Assembly: GCF_049994355.1 (NCBI RefSeq)
Contig: NZ_CP188257.1
Span: forward strand, 682,001-746,000
Length of the DNA stretch: 64,000 bases
From: Angustibacter sp049994355
Lineage (GTDB): Bacteria > Actinomycetota > Actinomycetes > Actinomycetales > Angustibacteraceae
Direction of reading: 5' to 3'
A program made the translations under genes and the position numbers. Positions within the stretch are counted from its first letter, which is position 1. Each line of letters opens with the position of its first letter. Positions 35,401 through 47,400 of this stretch are shown here, in pieces. The notes under the pieces were generated by a model. The model saw only the letters and a program-made list of their open reading frames with translations, did no database searches and was not told the origin of the DNA.

Positions 35401-38400
35401 ACGCTGGCGGCGACCGGTGGGGCAGCGCGGTCCAAGGCCGAGCTGCCGTTCGAGGGCACCAAGGCCTTGCACCTGCCAGGCGCCGTACGGGTGCGAGTGC
35501 CCCGCTCAGCACTGGCCGACGGAAGGTTCCGCCCACCGCCCGGTGACCGCGGGATCAGCGTGCCGGAGGCGGCCTGGCAGCCCAAGGCCGAACGGGCGGC
35601 CTTGGGCGAGTCCGGCGTGAGGGTCGCGGCGGCCGAGACGGCCGTGTACCTGGCCGCGGAGCGGACCGGACGAGTGCTGGACGACCCGGCCGCGGATCGA
35701 GAGACCCTGGTCGAGGCCCGAGTCGCGTTGCGGGAGAGCGAGGACGCGCTGCAGCGGGCGCGTTTGGAGTACGAGGCGACGCTGGTCGCATGGGCTCGGG
35801 CCAAAGCCGAGGCCGACGCCGCGCTGCCCTCCGGCGGGCTGGCAGCCGGTTCGTTCCGGTCAAAGCTGGAGCTAGAGTCAAAGCCAGAGCCAGAGAACGG
35901 GCCGGAGCGCGGCCGACCTATCGCCACCGCCCCGACTGCAGACTCGCTGCGCAACGACATGGAGCTCTTCGTCCGCTCCACGGCGGAACGCCTCGGTGTC
36001 GCGGACCTGCTCGCCGCGCGCCCCGGCGAGGAGCCCCCGCTCGAGAAGTTCTTCGACCGGTTCGCGGCCACCGGGCAGCCCGCCGCGTTGCATCGCCAGC
36101 AGAAGAGCGTTTTCGGCAAGCGCAGGCTGGTGGTCGACGTCGTCGCCGCGACACCGGAGGGCTCGTACGAGGTGGTCGTGACCGCCAGCACGGGAATGCG
36201 TCACCGGTTCCGTTGGCTGGACACCCCGGGCCTGCGGCCGCTGCTGCTCGCGAACCCGTTGGAGTACGGCGGAAGCGACAGGCGCTCGTTCCAGGTCGAC
36301 CCGAACTCGCTGCCGACGACGGCTCACAGGTCGCCGGAGTCGCCCACCGCGTCAGCCCTGCCGGCCACGGACGAAGCCGTGGACCGGTTGGGCTCTGCGG
36401 TGCTGCGCCTGCGCAACGAGAACGACCTGGAGCCCGTCGTCCAAGCACTGGCCGCGGTGGCCGACGCAGCGGACCGGTTGGGCAGCCCGCTGGCGACCGG
36501 GTCGCTCCGCCATCTGCAGGAAGCCATCGTCAGCGCGCCAGGTGAGCTGCTCGGCAGTGGTCGCACCTTCCGCCTCGACACCGCCTCTGGCCGCGAGCTG
36601 CGATGGCGCACGCTGGTTCGACACGTCAAGCGCGCGACACTGGACGTCACGGTGACGGGTCGACCGGACACCCTGGAAGGTCGGGACGTGCTCGCGCTCG
36701 ACGTCCAGGTGTCCGACCCGGTGGACCCGCAGCTGTCCGTGCGCGAGCACGGCGTGGCGGCGCTGCGGGTGCCCCGCGGACATTTCCGGGAACCGAGCCG
36801 GCTCACCCGGCTGACTGCCGAGGACGGCGCCCCGCGTGCCGTCCTGGATCGAATGGTGGCGTCCGAGAGTCTGAAGGTGCTCCGGGTCGGTGGGGTGGTC
36901 GGTCGTCCGGGGGAGGACCTGGGACCGAAGCTGCTGGAGCAGCGACTCGCGGCGGTCGGGCCGCAGGTCGCGGCTCCTGGTTCGGTCAACGCGACCGCGC
37001 TGCGGGCCGCCTCCTCGACCCGGGCGCTCGCGGTCGGTCTGCCCGGGATGCTCGACGGCTGGCACCACCCGCCGGCCATGGCCGGCCGCGGAGCGTCGTG
37101 GGCCGCCATCCGCACCCAAGCGAGCCTGGTTCAGATCGACCGGGTGGGTGTGCTGGACGACGGTCGGCTCGCCTACCGCGGCATCGCCCGGATCACCGAC
37201 GAGCACCTGGCCGGCGGGCGTCGTCCCCGATGGTCCGCACTGGCACCGGTCGACACGGACGTGTGGGTCTCGCTCAGCCGGGCCGACGCCGTCGCGGCCG
37301 GGCTGCCCTTGCCGGCCGGGCTTGGCCCGGCAGGCGAGCCTGGCCCGTCCGGCGAGCCCGGAACCGCAGCTGTCGGGCGACCGCTGCCGTCCTGGCTGAC
37401 CGCCGAGTCGGTGACCCCCGCCATGCGGGTCGCACCGGCACCGGGAGCGACCCGGTCGGTCGTCGTCGCGACCCGCGAAGCGTTGGCCCGCGTCGCCGCC
37501 GCCGACCTGCTGCCCGGACCGGCCGAGCCGGCCGACGAAGCTGCGTCGCGGGGTGCGGGTCGGCTGCGCCGGGTGCGGGTGGACGTGCGCGAGCAGCGGG
37601 AGAACGAGCTGGCACTGCAGGCCCTGGCCGCCCAGGCGTTGCGCACCGGCCTGGCGCAGCAGCTGCGACTGCAGCTACGCGACGCCGGGGAGGACGTTGA
37701 GCTGGCGCTCTACCCGGCCACTGTGGCGTCGAGTCCGCGCGCGCCGGGCGTGTACGAGGTCGGGCTCGGCCTGACCGTCCGTGCCACCGCGCGACCCGCC
37801 GGGCTGACCTCGACCCCGGACACCCTCAGCCGGGAACGGCGGGCGCGCGCCGACGTGCTGACCACCGGGGTGCTCACCGTCGCGCGTGGACTCGGCGAGC
37901 AGCAGGGCACGGTCCCGGAGCTGCCGGAGGCCGGAATCGCCCGGCAGGTGCGCGCGGCCCTTTGGGGGTACCCGCTGCCGTCCGCGACGCCGGCCGGCCC
38001 CTTGCCGCTGACCTCGCGGCAGCTCGGCGAGCTGGTCCAGCTGGCCCGGCCCTCGACGGCACTTCAAGCGGTCGCGCAGGCCGTGCGGGAGCTGTCCGGT
38101 GCCACCGTGGCCCAGCAGCTTCAGGATCGCCTGCACGAGCTGTTCGGACCGCAGGCCGTGGCTGCTCGGGTCGATGCCCGGCAGCCGATGCAGTGGGTGC
38201 ACGACCTGGGGAACCTGCGGGTCCACGTGCGGGGCGTGGTCAGCGAAACCGGCCCGGTCCGACACCGCGCGCTCGGTGCGGACGTTGCGGTGCAGCGCGA
38301 CCTGCGCTGGGACGTGCGGCTGGAGCGGGTCAGCCGCCGGCTCACCCGCGCGGCGGTGCCCGGACCGGCGACGCGGCTCGTCGTCCGGGCCAGCCACGCC

Positions 38401-41400
38401 GTGTCCTACCTCGTCCCGGGGGGTGCGGTGCATGCCGCCCAGTACCCGGCGCGGGTCCGCGACTGGCTGGCGACAGAGGGGACGTCCGGACGAACCGCCG
38501 AGGCGATCATCGGCGCCGCTGCTCGGGCCTCGGCTCTCGAGCGGGCCTGGCGCTCGGCCGAACCCAGTCTGCCGACGCGGCTCTGGGAGGTGCGGCACTA
38601 CCCACCGGCCGTGCGGGTCGCGGCGGCCCGCCACGTCCGGGCGCTGGCCGAGGCCGACCGGCAGGGGCGCCCCTCGCCCGCCAGACCCGGGCTCGACGAG
38701 CTCCGGTCCGCCGCCGCTGCCGTCGCCGCCGAGGCGTCGTCGGCGCGGTCCGGGCAGCCCGGGCGAACCGCAGCGGAGCCGTCGGGCAGCGACGCCCGGC
38801 TCAGCGCGTTCGGCGCGTGGCAGCCGTCCCGGCGTGCGCTTCGTGGGCTGCTGGACGAGCTGCTCGTGCGAGCGCAGCAGGCGGCCGACATCCTGCCGTC
38901 GGGCAGCGACGTCTCGCCGCTGGGGGTGCCGGCCGAGGTCGGCGAGGCGCTGTGCAGCGTCGCGGTGCGGCGGTTGCTGGAGGCGCCGGCGCTTCAGCCG
39001 GAGCGCCGAGTCCAGGTCGAGTCGGTCGCCGGGCCGTTGACGGCCGGGCCGTTGACGGCCGAGCTGGTCGGGTCGGATGACGAGCGGTTGATGCTGGCTC
39101 GCGTGGAGGAGGCGGCGCGGGTGGCATTGCGGCGCGTCGACCCGGACGTCGAGCCGGTCCGGCTCGACGTGGCCGGGTCCGTCCGCTCGAGGGTGGCCCC
39201 GGACGGCACGGTGGAGCTGCGGCTCGGTGTGCGGTACACGTCCTGGGGTCCGGTCGACCTCGCCTACGTGACCAGCGCGGCGGCACTGGCCGCTCGGCGG
39301 CCGGTGCGGCTGCGCATCGCGGACAAGGGGCGGTCCCGGCTGCAGATCCCGGCCCCGGTCGGCGGTTGGGCGGCGTTGGACGGTCCGGTCGAGGCGGTGC
39401 AGCCGCGGATGGCCGAGATCGCCGGCCTTGCGGCGCGGCACTTCGCGGTGCCGCTGACCATCGACTCCGCAGAGTCGGCTCGACAGGGCCCGGACCGGCT
39501 GGCCGGGGCCATGTGGCAGGTGGCGCTGGCATCGCGGGCCCTTCCAGGCGCTGAACTGCCGGTGCTGGTGCAGCGGTTCGGTCACCTTGCCGAGCTCGCT
39601 CGATCGTCGACGGACCCGCGTGCTCGGGGCCGTGGCGGCGCCCGACCCGAGCGTTGGTCCGGTCAGCCGTTGACCGCCGCACAGCCGTTGACCGCCGCAC
39701 AGCCGTTGACGTCAGCACAGCCGTTGAGCGGCGCACAGGTCTTGCGGATGAGGGCGGTGCTGTGGCTGTTGCAGCTGTCGGCCGCCGCGCGCATCTCCCA
39801 GACGCGTTTGTTCGCCTTGGTCGACGGACCGGTCGACGGGCCGGGCGACAGATTGATCGATGGGCGGGTGGACGAAACGGCCGCGCGGGACCGGCTGTCG
39901 ACGCTTTTCGGGCTGTCGGCAGTGGCGCGGGCGGTCGCGGCCGGGGGAGAGCCGTTGGCCGCGGTGGATCCCGGCGACGTTGTGTTGGAGAGGTTCGCCC
40001 GGCGGGTGGCGACCGAGGAGCCGCTGGCGGGCAGGTGGGTGGCTCTGGCGTTCGAAGTGAACTTCCAGGCGGCCGACGCCGCATGGCAGGGCGCAGCCGA
40101 GGTGAGCACCGCAAGGGTGGTCTCGACGTCGACGCTGCTGATGGAGCGGGTCCTGGAGGCGTGGTGGACGGTCGAACGGGAGGGCGCGACGGGACGCGTG
40201 GTGGGGGCCGGCGGGGCGGTCGGCGCGCTGGGTGTGCTGCACGATCCGGCAGGGGAGGGGTCGGTGCTGCTTCGGGTCGGTGACCGGGACGGTCGTCTTG
40301 GGGTGCCGGCGCTGGGGTTGGTGGCTGCCCGGCTGGCGCTGGAATCCCACCTGGCGGTGCGGGTGGTGCGCGGGGTGGCGGCCGAGTCCGTTCTGAGCGT
40401 TCCGGCCCCGTCCGAGATGGATTGGTGGTGGGAGGACGGAACGTGGCAGCCGGCAGGGCAGACCCCGCAGTCGCTGCGTCGCGATGTCCAGCGCGACGTC
40501 ACCGCGTGGTTCGCTGCGCCGCTGCGCCCTGGCGGCCGGTGGGACGCCGGAGCAATCAGTTGGTCGACAACGATGTTCGTGCAGGCGGTGCTGGTCTTCC
40601 TGGGTGGCGCCGGACCGCTCTTGGCGGTGACCGACGCGGTGCGGGCGCTGGGTGAGGTGGCCGGGTTGACGCCGTTGCCAGGCCCGATCCGGGCCGCCTC
40701 GCTGCTCGCGGAGGTGCAGGACGTGGTGAGGCGGCTTTCTGACGAGGCTCTGGACGGAAGGGGCCCTGGTGGATCGCTGTTGGCCAGCGCCCCGCGGTTC
40801 ACGATGAACGGCACCTGGGATCACAGGGGTTTGACCGTGCGAATCGCGCTATACGACCGGCTCGACGTCGCGGAGATCGCAGATTCCGACCTGCTTTGGG
40901 TCGCCTGTAATGTCGCGGCCGGCGTCCGCTGTGGCGTCGTGATTGAGCCGGCCGTCGCGTGGCAGCAGGCCACCGTGGCAGCGAGCGTTCGCGCCCCGCA
41001 GGATGCCGAGCTCGTTGCTGCCTTTCTTGACTTGCGGACCGACAATCGGCCTGACCGGCTGGACGCGGTCGGGCGGGTGGCCGACCAGCTGTTCGAGCAG
41101 CCTGCGGAGCAAGGCCGGAGCCCTCAGGAATGGCAGCAGCTGCGGGCCTATCGGCAGATGCTGTATGCGGTCACGCTGGACCTTCGTACCAGGAGGAACG
41201 ACAGGCCGCAGGCAGTCTTTGACGCTGTCACCAACTTCGGTGACCGCGCGGGGTTCCGACGTCGGTGGACCAGGACGGAGCCGTCGGAGGGGCCACTCCG
41301 GCTGCGCGGTGGTGCGGGCAGCGACGTCTCGCCGCTGGGGGTGCCGGACGAGTCGGTTGGCGAGCCGTTGACGGCCGAGCCGTTGACGGCCGATCTGGTC

Positions 41401-44400
41401 GGGTTCGATGACGAGCGGTTGATGCTGGCTCGCCTGGAGGAGGCGGCGGGGGCGGCATTGCGGCGCGTCGACCCGGGCGCCGAATCGGAACGCAGCGAGA
41501 TGGCTGGGTCCGTGCGCTCGAGGGTGGCCCAGGACGGCACGGTCGAGCTGCTGCTCGGTGTGCGGTACACGTCCTGGGGTCCGGTCGACCTCGCCTACGT
41601 GACCAGCGCGGCGGCACTGGCCGCTCGGCGGCCGGTGCGGCTGCGCATCGCGGACAAGGGGCGGTCCCGGCTGCAGATCCCGGCCCCGGTCGGCGGCTGG
41701 GCGGCGCTGGACGGTCCGGTCGAGGCGGTGCAGCCGAGGATGGGCGAGATCGCCGGCCTGGCGGCGCGGCACTTCGCGGTGCCGCTGACCATCGAGGCCA
41801 CCGAGTCGGCTCGAGAGGGCCCGGACCGGCTGGCCGCAGCCATGTGGCAGGTGGCGCTGTCATCGCGGGCCCTTCCGGGCGCTGAACTGCCGGTGCTGGT
41901 GCAGCGGTTCGGTCAGCTTGCTGAGCTCGCCCGATCGTCGACAGACCCGCGCGCTCGGGGCCGTGGCGGCGCCCGACCTGAACTCTGGTCCGGTCAGCAG
42001 TTGACCGCCGCACAGCCGTTGCCTTCAGCGCCGATGCGGCTGCGGGGCGGTGCGGGCCCCTCGCCGGTGGCGGTACGCACCGAGCCGAGCCTGGTCGACC
42101 TGCGGATGACGTCGGTGAGCTGGCTGTTGGCGTTGGCGGAGGCCGCTGGCATCACCGAGGAGCGCCTGTTCGCGCTGGTTGACGAACCGGTCGTCGGACC
42201 GGTTTACGGACTGTGGGACGAACCGGCCGCGCGGGACCGGCAGGTGGTGTTGGCCGCGCTGACGGCGATGGTGCGTGCGGTCGCGGCCGGGGGGCAACCG
42301 TTGGACCGCGGCAACGGCCGGCGGGAGGCCTTCGCCCGTCGGGTGGCGAGCCGGGAGGGGTTGGCGGGCAGGTGGGTGGCGCTGGCATTCGAGGTGAACT
42401 TCCAGGCGGCCAACGTCGAACCTCTGGTCGTCGACGAGCTGAGCGCCCGAACGGTCCTGTCAACCTCCGCGCAACTGCTGGACCGGGTCTTGCCGGTGTG
42501 GCAAGCGGTCAAACGGGGCGGGACGACGGGAAAGGTGGTGGCGGCCGGCGGGGCGATCGGCGCGCTGGGAGTGATGCACGATCCGGCAGGCGAGGGGTCG
42601 GTCGTGCTTCGGGTCGGTGACCAGGACGGTCGTCTCGGGGTGCCGGCGCTGGGGTTGGTGGCTGCCCGGCTGGCGCTGGAATCTGGTCTGTCGGTGCGGG
42701 TGGTTCGCGGGGTCGCGGCCGAGCCCTTCTTGACGGTCCCCGGGCCGGCGGAGCTGGGCTGGTGGCGGCAGTACGACGCTTGGCAGCTGCCGGGACGGGC
42801 CGCAGAGTCACTGCGTAGCGGTGTCGAGCGCGATGTCGGCTGGTGGTTCGGTGCGCCGCCGCGCCCTGGCGGCTGGTGGTACGCCGGTGCCACCCGCTGG
42901 TCGGCAGCGGCGCTCGTGCAGTCGGTGCAGCTGTTCCTGGGTGGCGCCGGGTCGGTGTGGGGGGTGACCGACGCGGTGCGGGCGCTGGGTGAGATGGCCG
43001 AGTTGGCGCCGTTGCCGGGCCCCGTCCGGGCGTCGTCGCTGCTGGCGCACTTGCGCGAGCTGTGGACCGGCGATGGCGGACTGCGGCGGACCCTGGCGCG
43101 AAATCAGGTGGTGGTCGCCGAATCTCGTCGAGTGAGGATCGAGGGCATCCAAAGATGGACGGGTCTGAGCGTGGAGGTGCAATTGCTCGACCCGCTCGAC
43201 GTCGCCGAGATCGCCGGCGCCGACCTGTACTGGGTCGCCAGCCAGTTCGCGGCCGCTATCCGGGGTGGCGTCCTGGTCATGCCCGATGTCACGCGGCAGC
43301 AACACGTCACCGGGCAACAGCCATCGGCGCTGGTGACGATCCCCGTTCCGCGGGATGTCACCCAAGTTGCTGGCTACCTGAACGTGGTCGACGACCTTCG
43401 GCCGACCACGCTCGTAGTGGTGAGCGAGGAAGTCGGCGCACTGTTCGTGCAGCCGCCGACCGACGACCAGAGCACCCTGGGCAAGCAGCGGCTAAATGCG
43501 TACCGCGAGCTGCTGTACGCGACCGCGCTGGAACTTCGGGCCAGGAGGTGCCACACACGGCAGGCGGTCATCGAGGCCGCCGCCAGGTTCGGTGACCGTG
43601 CCGGGCTGCCACGCCTGGAGGAACCCTTGCGGCTTCGCGGCGGTGCGGGCGAGCCGATGACGGCCGAGCTGGTCGGGTCCGATGACGAGGGCTTGACGCT
43701 GGTACGCGTGGAGGAGGCGGCGCGGGAGGCACTGCGGCGCGTCGACCCGGACGCCGACCCGGACGCCGAATCGGAACGCAGCGAGATGGCCGGGTCCGTC
43801 CGCTCGAGGGTGGCCCCGGACGGCACGGTGGTGCTGCTGCTCGGTGTGAGGTACACGTCCTGGGGTCCGGTCGACCTCGCCTACGTGTCGAGCGCCGCGG
43901 CGCTCGCTGCCCGCCGGCCGGTGCGGCTGCGCATCGCGGACGAAGGGCGGTCCCGGCTGCAGATCCCGGCCCCGGTCGGCGGCTGGGCGGCGGTGGACGG
44001 TCCGGTCGAGGCGGTGCAGCCGAGGATGGCCGAGATCACCGGCCTTGCGGCGCGGCACTTCGCGGTGCCGCTGACCATCGAGGCCACCGAGTCGGCTCGA
44101 CAGGGCCCGGACCGGCTGGCCGGGGCCATGTGGCAGGTGGCGCTGGCATCGCGGGCCCTTCCGGGCGCTCAACTGGCGGTGCTGGTGCAGCGGTTCGGTC
44201 ACCTTGCTGAGCTCGCTCGATCTTCGACGGACCCGCGTGCTCGGGGCCGCGGTGGCGCCCGACCCGAGCGCGCTGCGACCGGAAGGCCCACGCGAGGACA
44301 GTGGTCCGGTCAGCAGTTGACCATCGCACAGCAGGACTGGCTGGAACGGACCGCGCAGCGCGCCATCAGTGTTCAAGGGGAAGCCGATGCGCTTTTCTGG

Positions 44401-47400
44401 GCGATTGCGGAGTCGTACCGCCAGCAGGGTGGTCCCGACTACTCGCTGGCTGACCTTCGCGAGCTGGCGGCTGCTCAACTCGAGGAAGGGCCAGAACGCT
44501 ACGCGCATCTGCTCTGGGATCCGGTAGGGCCATCTCGCGTCGACCCCGTCCAGCGGGCCGCTCAACTGCGGACGGCAGGCGCGTGGGAAGACTGGTTCGA
44601 GCAGGCCGTGCCAGTGTTGCTGACAGATGCCCTCGGCCACCCTGTCGTGGTGGTCGACCCCACCGGGATCACCGAGTCGCCGGACGACGTCGGCACGACG
44701 ACGGAGTCGGGCCAGATCGCCGTCCTGCGAGTGGGCACTTCGGGTGCCGCGTTCGCGGCCGTGGCGTCGCGTGCTGCGCCTCCGGTCGTACTGCCCGCCT
44801 GGCCTGTTGCGGTGAGTGAGGTGGGCAATGATCTGAGTCGCACCGTCGTGCGGATGACGGCGGTTCTGTGGCTGTTTGACTTGTCGGCCGCCGCGGGCGT
44901 CGCCGAGGAGCGTTTGTTCGCCTTGGTGGACGGACCGGGCGACCGGGAGGCCGACGGGGGGGTGGACGAAGCGGCCGCGCGGGACGGCCTGTCGGCGCTG
45001 TCCGAGTTGTCGGCAGTGGCGCGCGAGGTCGCGGCTAGGGGAGAGCCGTTGGCCGCGGTGGATTCCGGCGGCCGGCTGGAGGCGTTCGCCCGGCGGGTGG
45101 CGTCCGAGGAGCCGGAGGCGGGCAGGTGGGTGGCTCTGGCGTTCGAGGTGCAGTTCCAGGCGGCCAACGCCGAATCGCAAGTCGCCGCCGAGGTGAGCGC
45201 CGCAACGGTGGTCTCGACGTCCACGCTGCTGACGGAGCGAGTCCTTGCGGCGTGGCGGACGGTCGAACGGGAGGGCACGACGGGAAGCGTGGTGGCGGCC
45301 AGCGGGGCGATCGGCGCGCTGGGTGTCCTGCATGATCCGGCAGGCAGGGGGTCGGTGGTGCTTCGGGTCGGTGACCGGGACGGTCGTCTTGGGGTGCCAG
45401 CGCTGGGGTTGGTGGCTGCCCGGCTGGCGCTGGAGTCCAAAATGGCGGTGCGGGTGGTGCGCACGGTCTCGGCCGAGTTCTTTCTGAGCGTTCCGGCCCC
45501 GTCCGAGCCGGGATGGTCGTGGAAGGACGGACCGTGGCAGCTGGAGGGGCAGGCCCCGGAGTCGCTGCGTCGCGATGTCGAGCGCGACGTCGCCGAGTTG
45601 TTCGCTGAGCCGCCACTCCCCGGTGGCCGGTGGGAGGCAGGCAAAATCAGTTGGTCGACGACGATGTTCGTGCAGTCGGTGCTGCTGTTCCTGGGTGGTG
45701 CCGGACCGCTCTTGGCGGTGACCGGCGCGGTGCGGGCGCTGGGTGAGGTGGCCGGGTTGACGCCGTTGCCGGGCCCGAACCGGGCCGCGTCGCTTCAGGC
45801 GGAGGTGTATGACGTGTGGTCCCGGCGCGCTGACGCGGGTCCGAACACCGGGGTCGATGGAGCGCTCTCGGCCAGTTGCCCGCGGTTCACGATGAACGGC
45901 ACCAGGAATGGGTCGCGTTTGACCTGGCGGATCGCGCTGCACGACCCGCTCGACGTCGCGGAGATCACCTCTTCCGACCTGCATTGGGTCGCCTGCAATG
46001 TCGCGGCCGCCATCCGCTGTGGCGTCGTGATCGAGCGGGCCGGCGCGGAGCAGCCGCCCACCGAGGCAGCGCACATTCGCGCCCCGCAGGATGCCGAGCT
46101 CGTTGCTGCCTTTCTTGACTTGGACGACAACAATCGGCCCGACCGGCTTGCCGCAGTCGGCCAGGTGGCCGACCAGCTGTTCGAGCAGCCTGCGCTGCAG
46201 CAGGTGAAGGCCTATCGAGAGATGTTGTATGCGGTCACGCTGGACCTTCGTTTCAGGAAGAACCACTCGAGGCAGGCAATTACTGACGCTGTCACCAAGT
46301 TCGGTGACCGCGCGGGGTTCCGACGTCGGTGGACCATGGCTGAGCCGCCGCAGGAACAGCCGGCGGGGGAACCGATGCAGCTGCGGGGTGGTGCGGGCGG
46401 TCCCGCCAGCTCTGAGACGACGCACGTGACCTGGGCGCAACAGAAGTGGCTGGACCGGACGGAGCGAGAGGCCCGATCCGTCCCACCGGGCGTCGACTCC
46501 CTGTTCTGGGCGCTCGCCCAGTCGATCATCGAGCAGGGCGGCGCGCTCTACGCGCAGCGGGACCTGCGCGCGCTCGCCGCCGACGCGCTCGTGGGGCAGC
46601 CGCAACAGTTCGCCTACCTCCTGGCCGGCCCGGGAGAGCCACCGGTCCTCGACGTCCGACGGGGAGCGGAGGACCTGCGCCGCCCGGGCCACGTCGCTGA
46701 CTGGTTCGACGAGGCCGTCCCGACTTTGCTGGCGCACGCGCTGCGCCGTCCGGTCGTGGTCGTCGACGCAGACGGCATCAACACGACGTTCCCGGGCCCC
46801 GCCGGGCGGTACCTTGAGCGCCCGGTCGTGGTGCTTCGGGGCGAGGGGACCAACCCGAGATATGCCGCGGTCGCCTCCTCGAACCCGCTGGTGGACGCCG
46901 ATCGAGAGCTGGCCCGGCGCTGGCTGTTCGCACTGGCGTCCGCGGCGGGGATAGGTCATGCCCAGCTGGTCGGCCTGGTGTCCGGAGCAATCGATGTCGC
47001 AGCGGGAGACCGGATCCGTGCGGCACTGGCAGCCGTCAGCGGCGCCGTCGCCCTCGGCGGCAGTCCGCTGGATCTGGACGGCGCTTCCGGTGACCAGCTG
47101 GCTGACCTGGTCGCATCGACCGAGCTCCAGACGGTGATCGAGCTGCCCGACGGCTGGCTGGAACTGGCGCAGCGGCTGGGAATCGATCGGGACGGGGCGG
47201 TGGCCGGCAGGTTGCGCACCGTCCTGGTGCCGGCGCTGCGGCTCCGGGGAGGAGCCGACGGCGATCCCGTGGAGCAGCTCGTGACGCCGGCGCACGACGG
47301 GGACCGTGCCGAGCGCGAGCGGACGGTGCGGTGGTTGCTCGGCCTCGCGCGGGCCGCCTCGCTGGATCTGGCGCTCGTGCACCAACTGGTCATAGGCAAT

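Larger units (their letters stand above)
39052..41382 (+). repeat. Large coding repeat R1 (777 codons)
   Basis: Starts at PLTAELVGSDDERL and contains three GYVAA-type modules (VDLAYVTSAAALAARRPVRL, LGVPALGLVAARLALES, DLLWVACNVAAGVRCGVV). Near its end it carries the motif LRLRGGAG. Copies R2 and R3 follow directly, in frame. Confidence 0.8.
41383..43656 (+). repeat. Large coding repeat R2 (758 codons)
   Basis: Same order as R1. The first ~600 bases are almost identical to R1 (for example GRSRLQIPAPVGGWAALDGP), while the later part has diverged. Motifs MRLRGGAG (42034) and LRLRGGAG (43627) occur inside and at the end. Confidence 0.8.
43657..46392 (+). repeat. Large coding repeat R3 (912 codons, with an inserted OTU-like domain)
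   Basis: Same order as R1 and R2, with a four-codon insertion (DADP) and an extra OTU-like domain at 44329-44769 between the first and second modules. Its second and third modules are closer to R1 than to R2. It ends at MQLRGGAG. Confidence 0.8.

Noticed and set aside
39640..39650. GRGGARPE sequences in R1-R3 as extra Gly-Gly cleavage sites
   Set aside because: They occur only in duplicated copies of one module and lack the Leu-x-Leu-Arg context of the LRLRGG motifs.
39664..39738. CRISPR-like short direct repeats
   Set aside because: The 18-base units are contiguous without spacers, in frame, and encode a repeated peptide.
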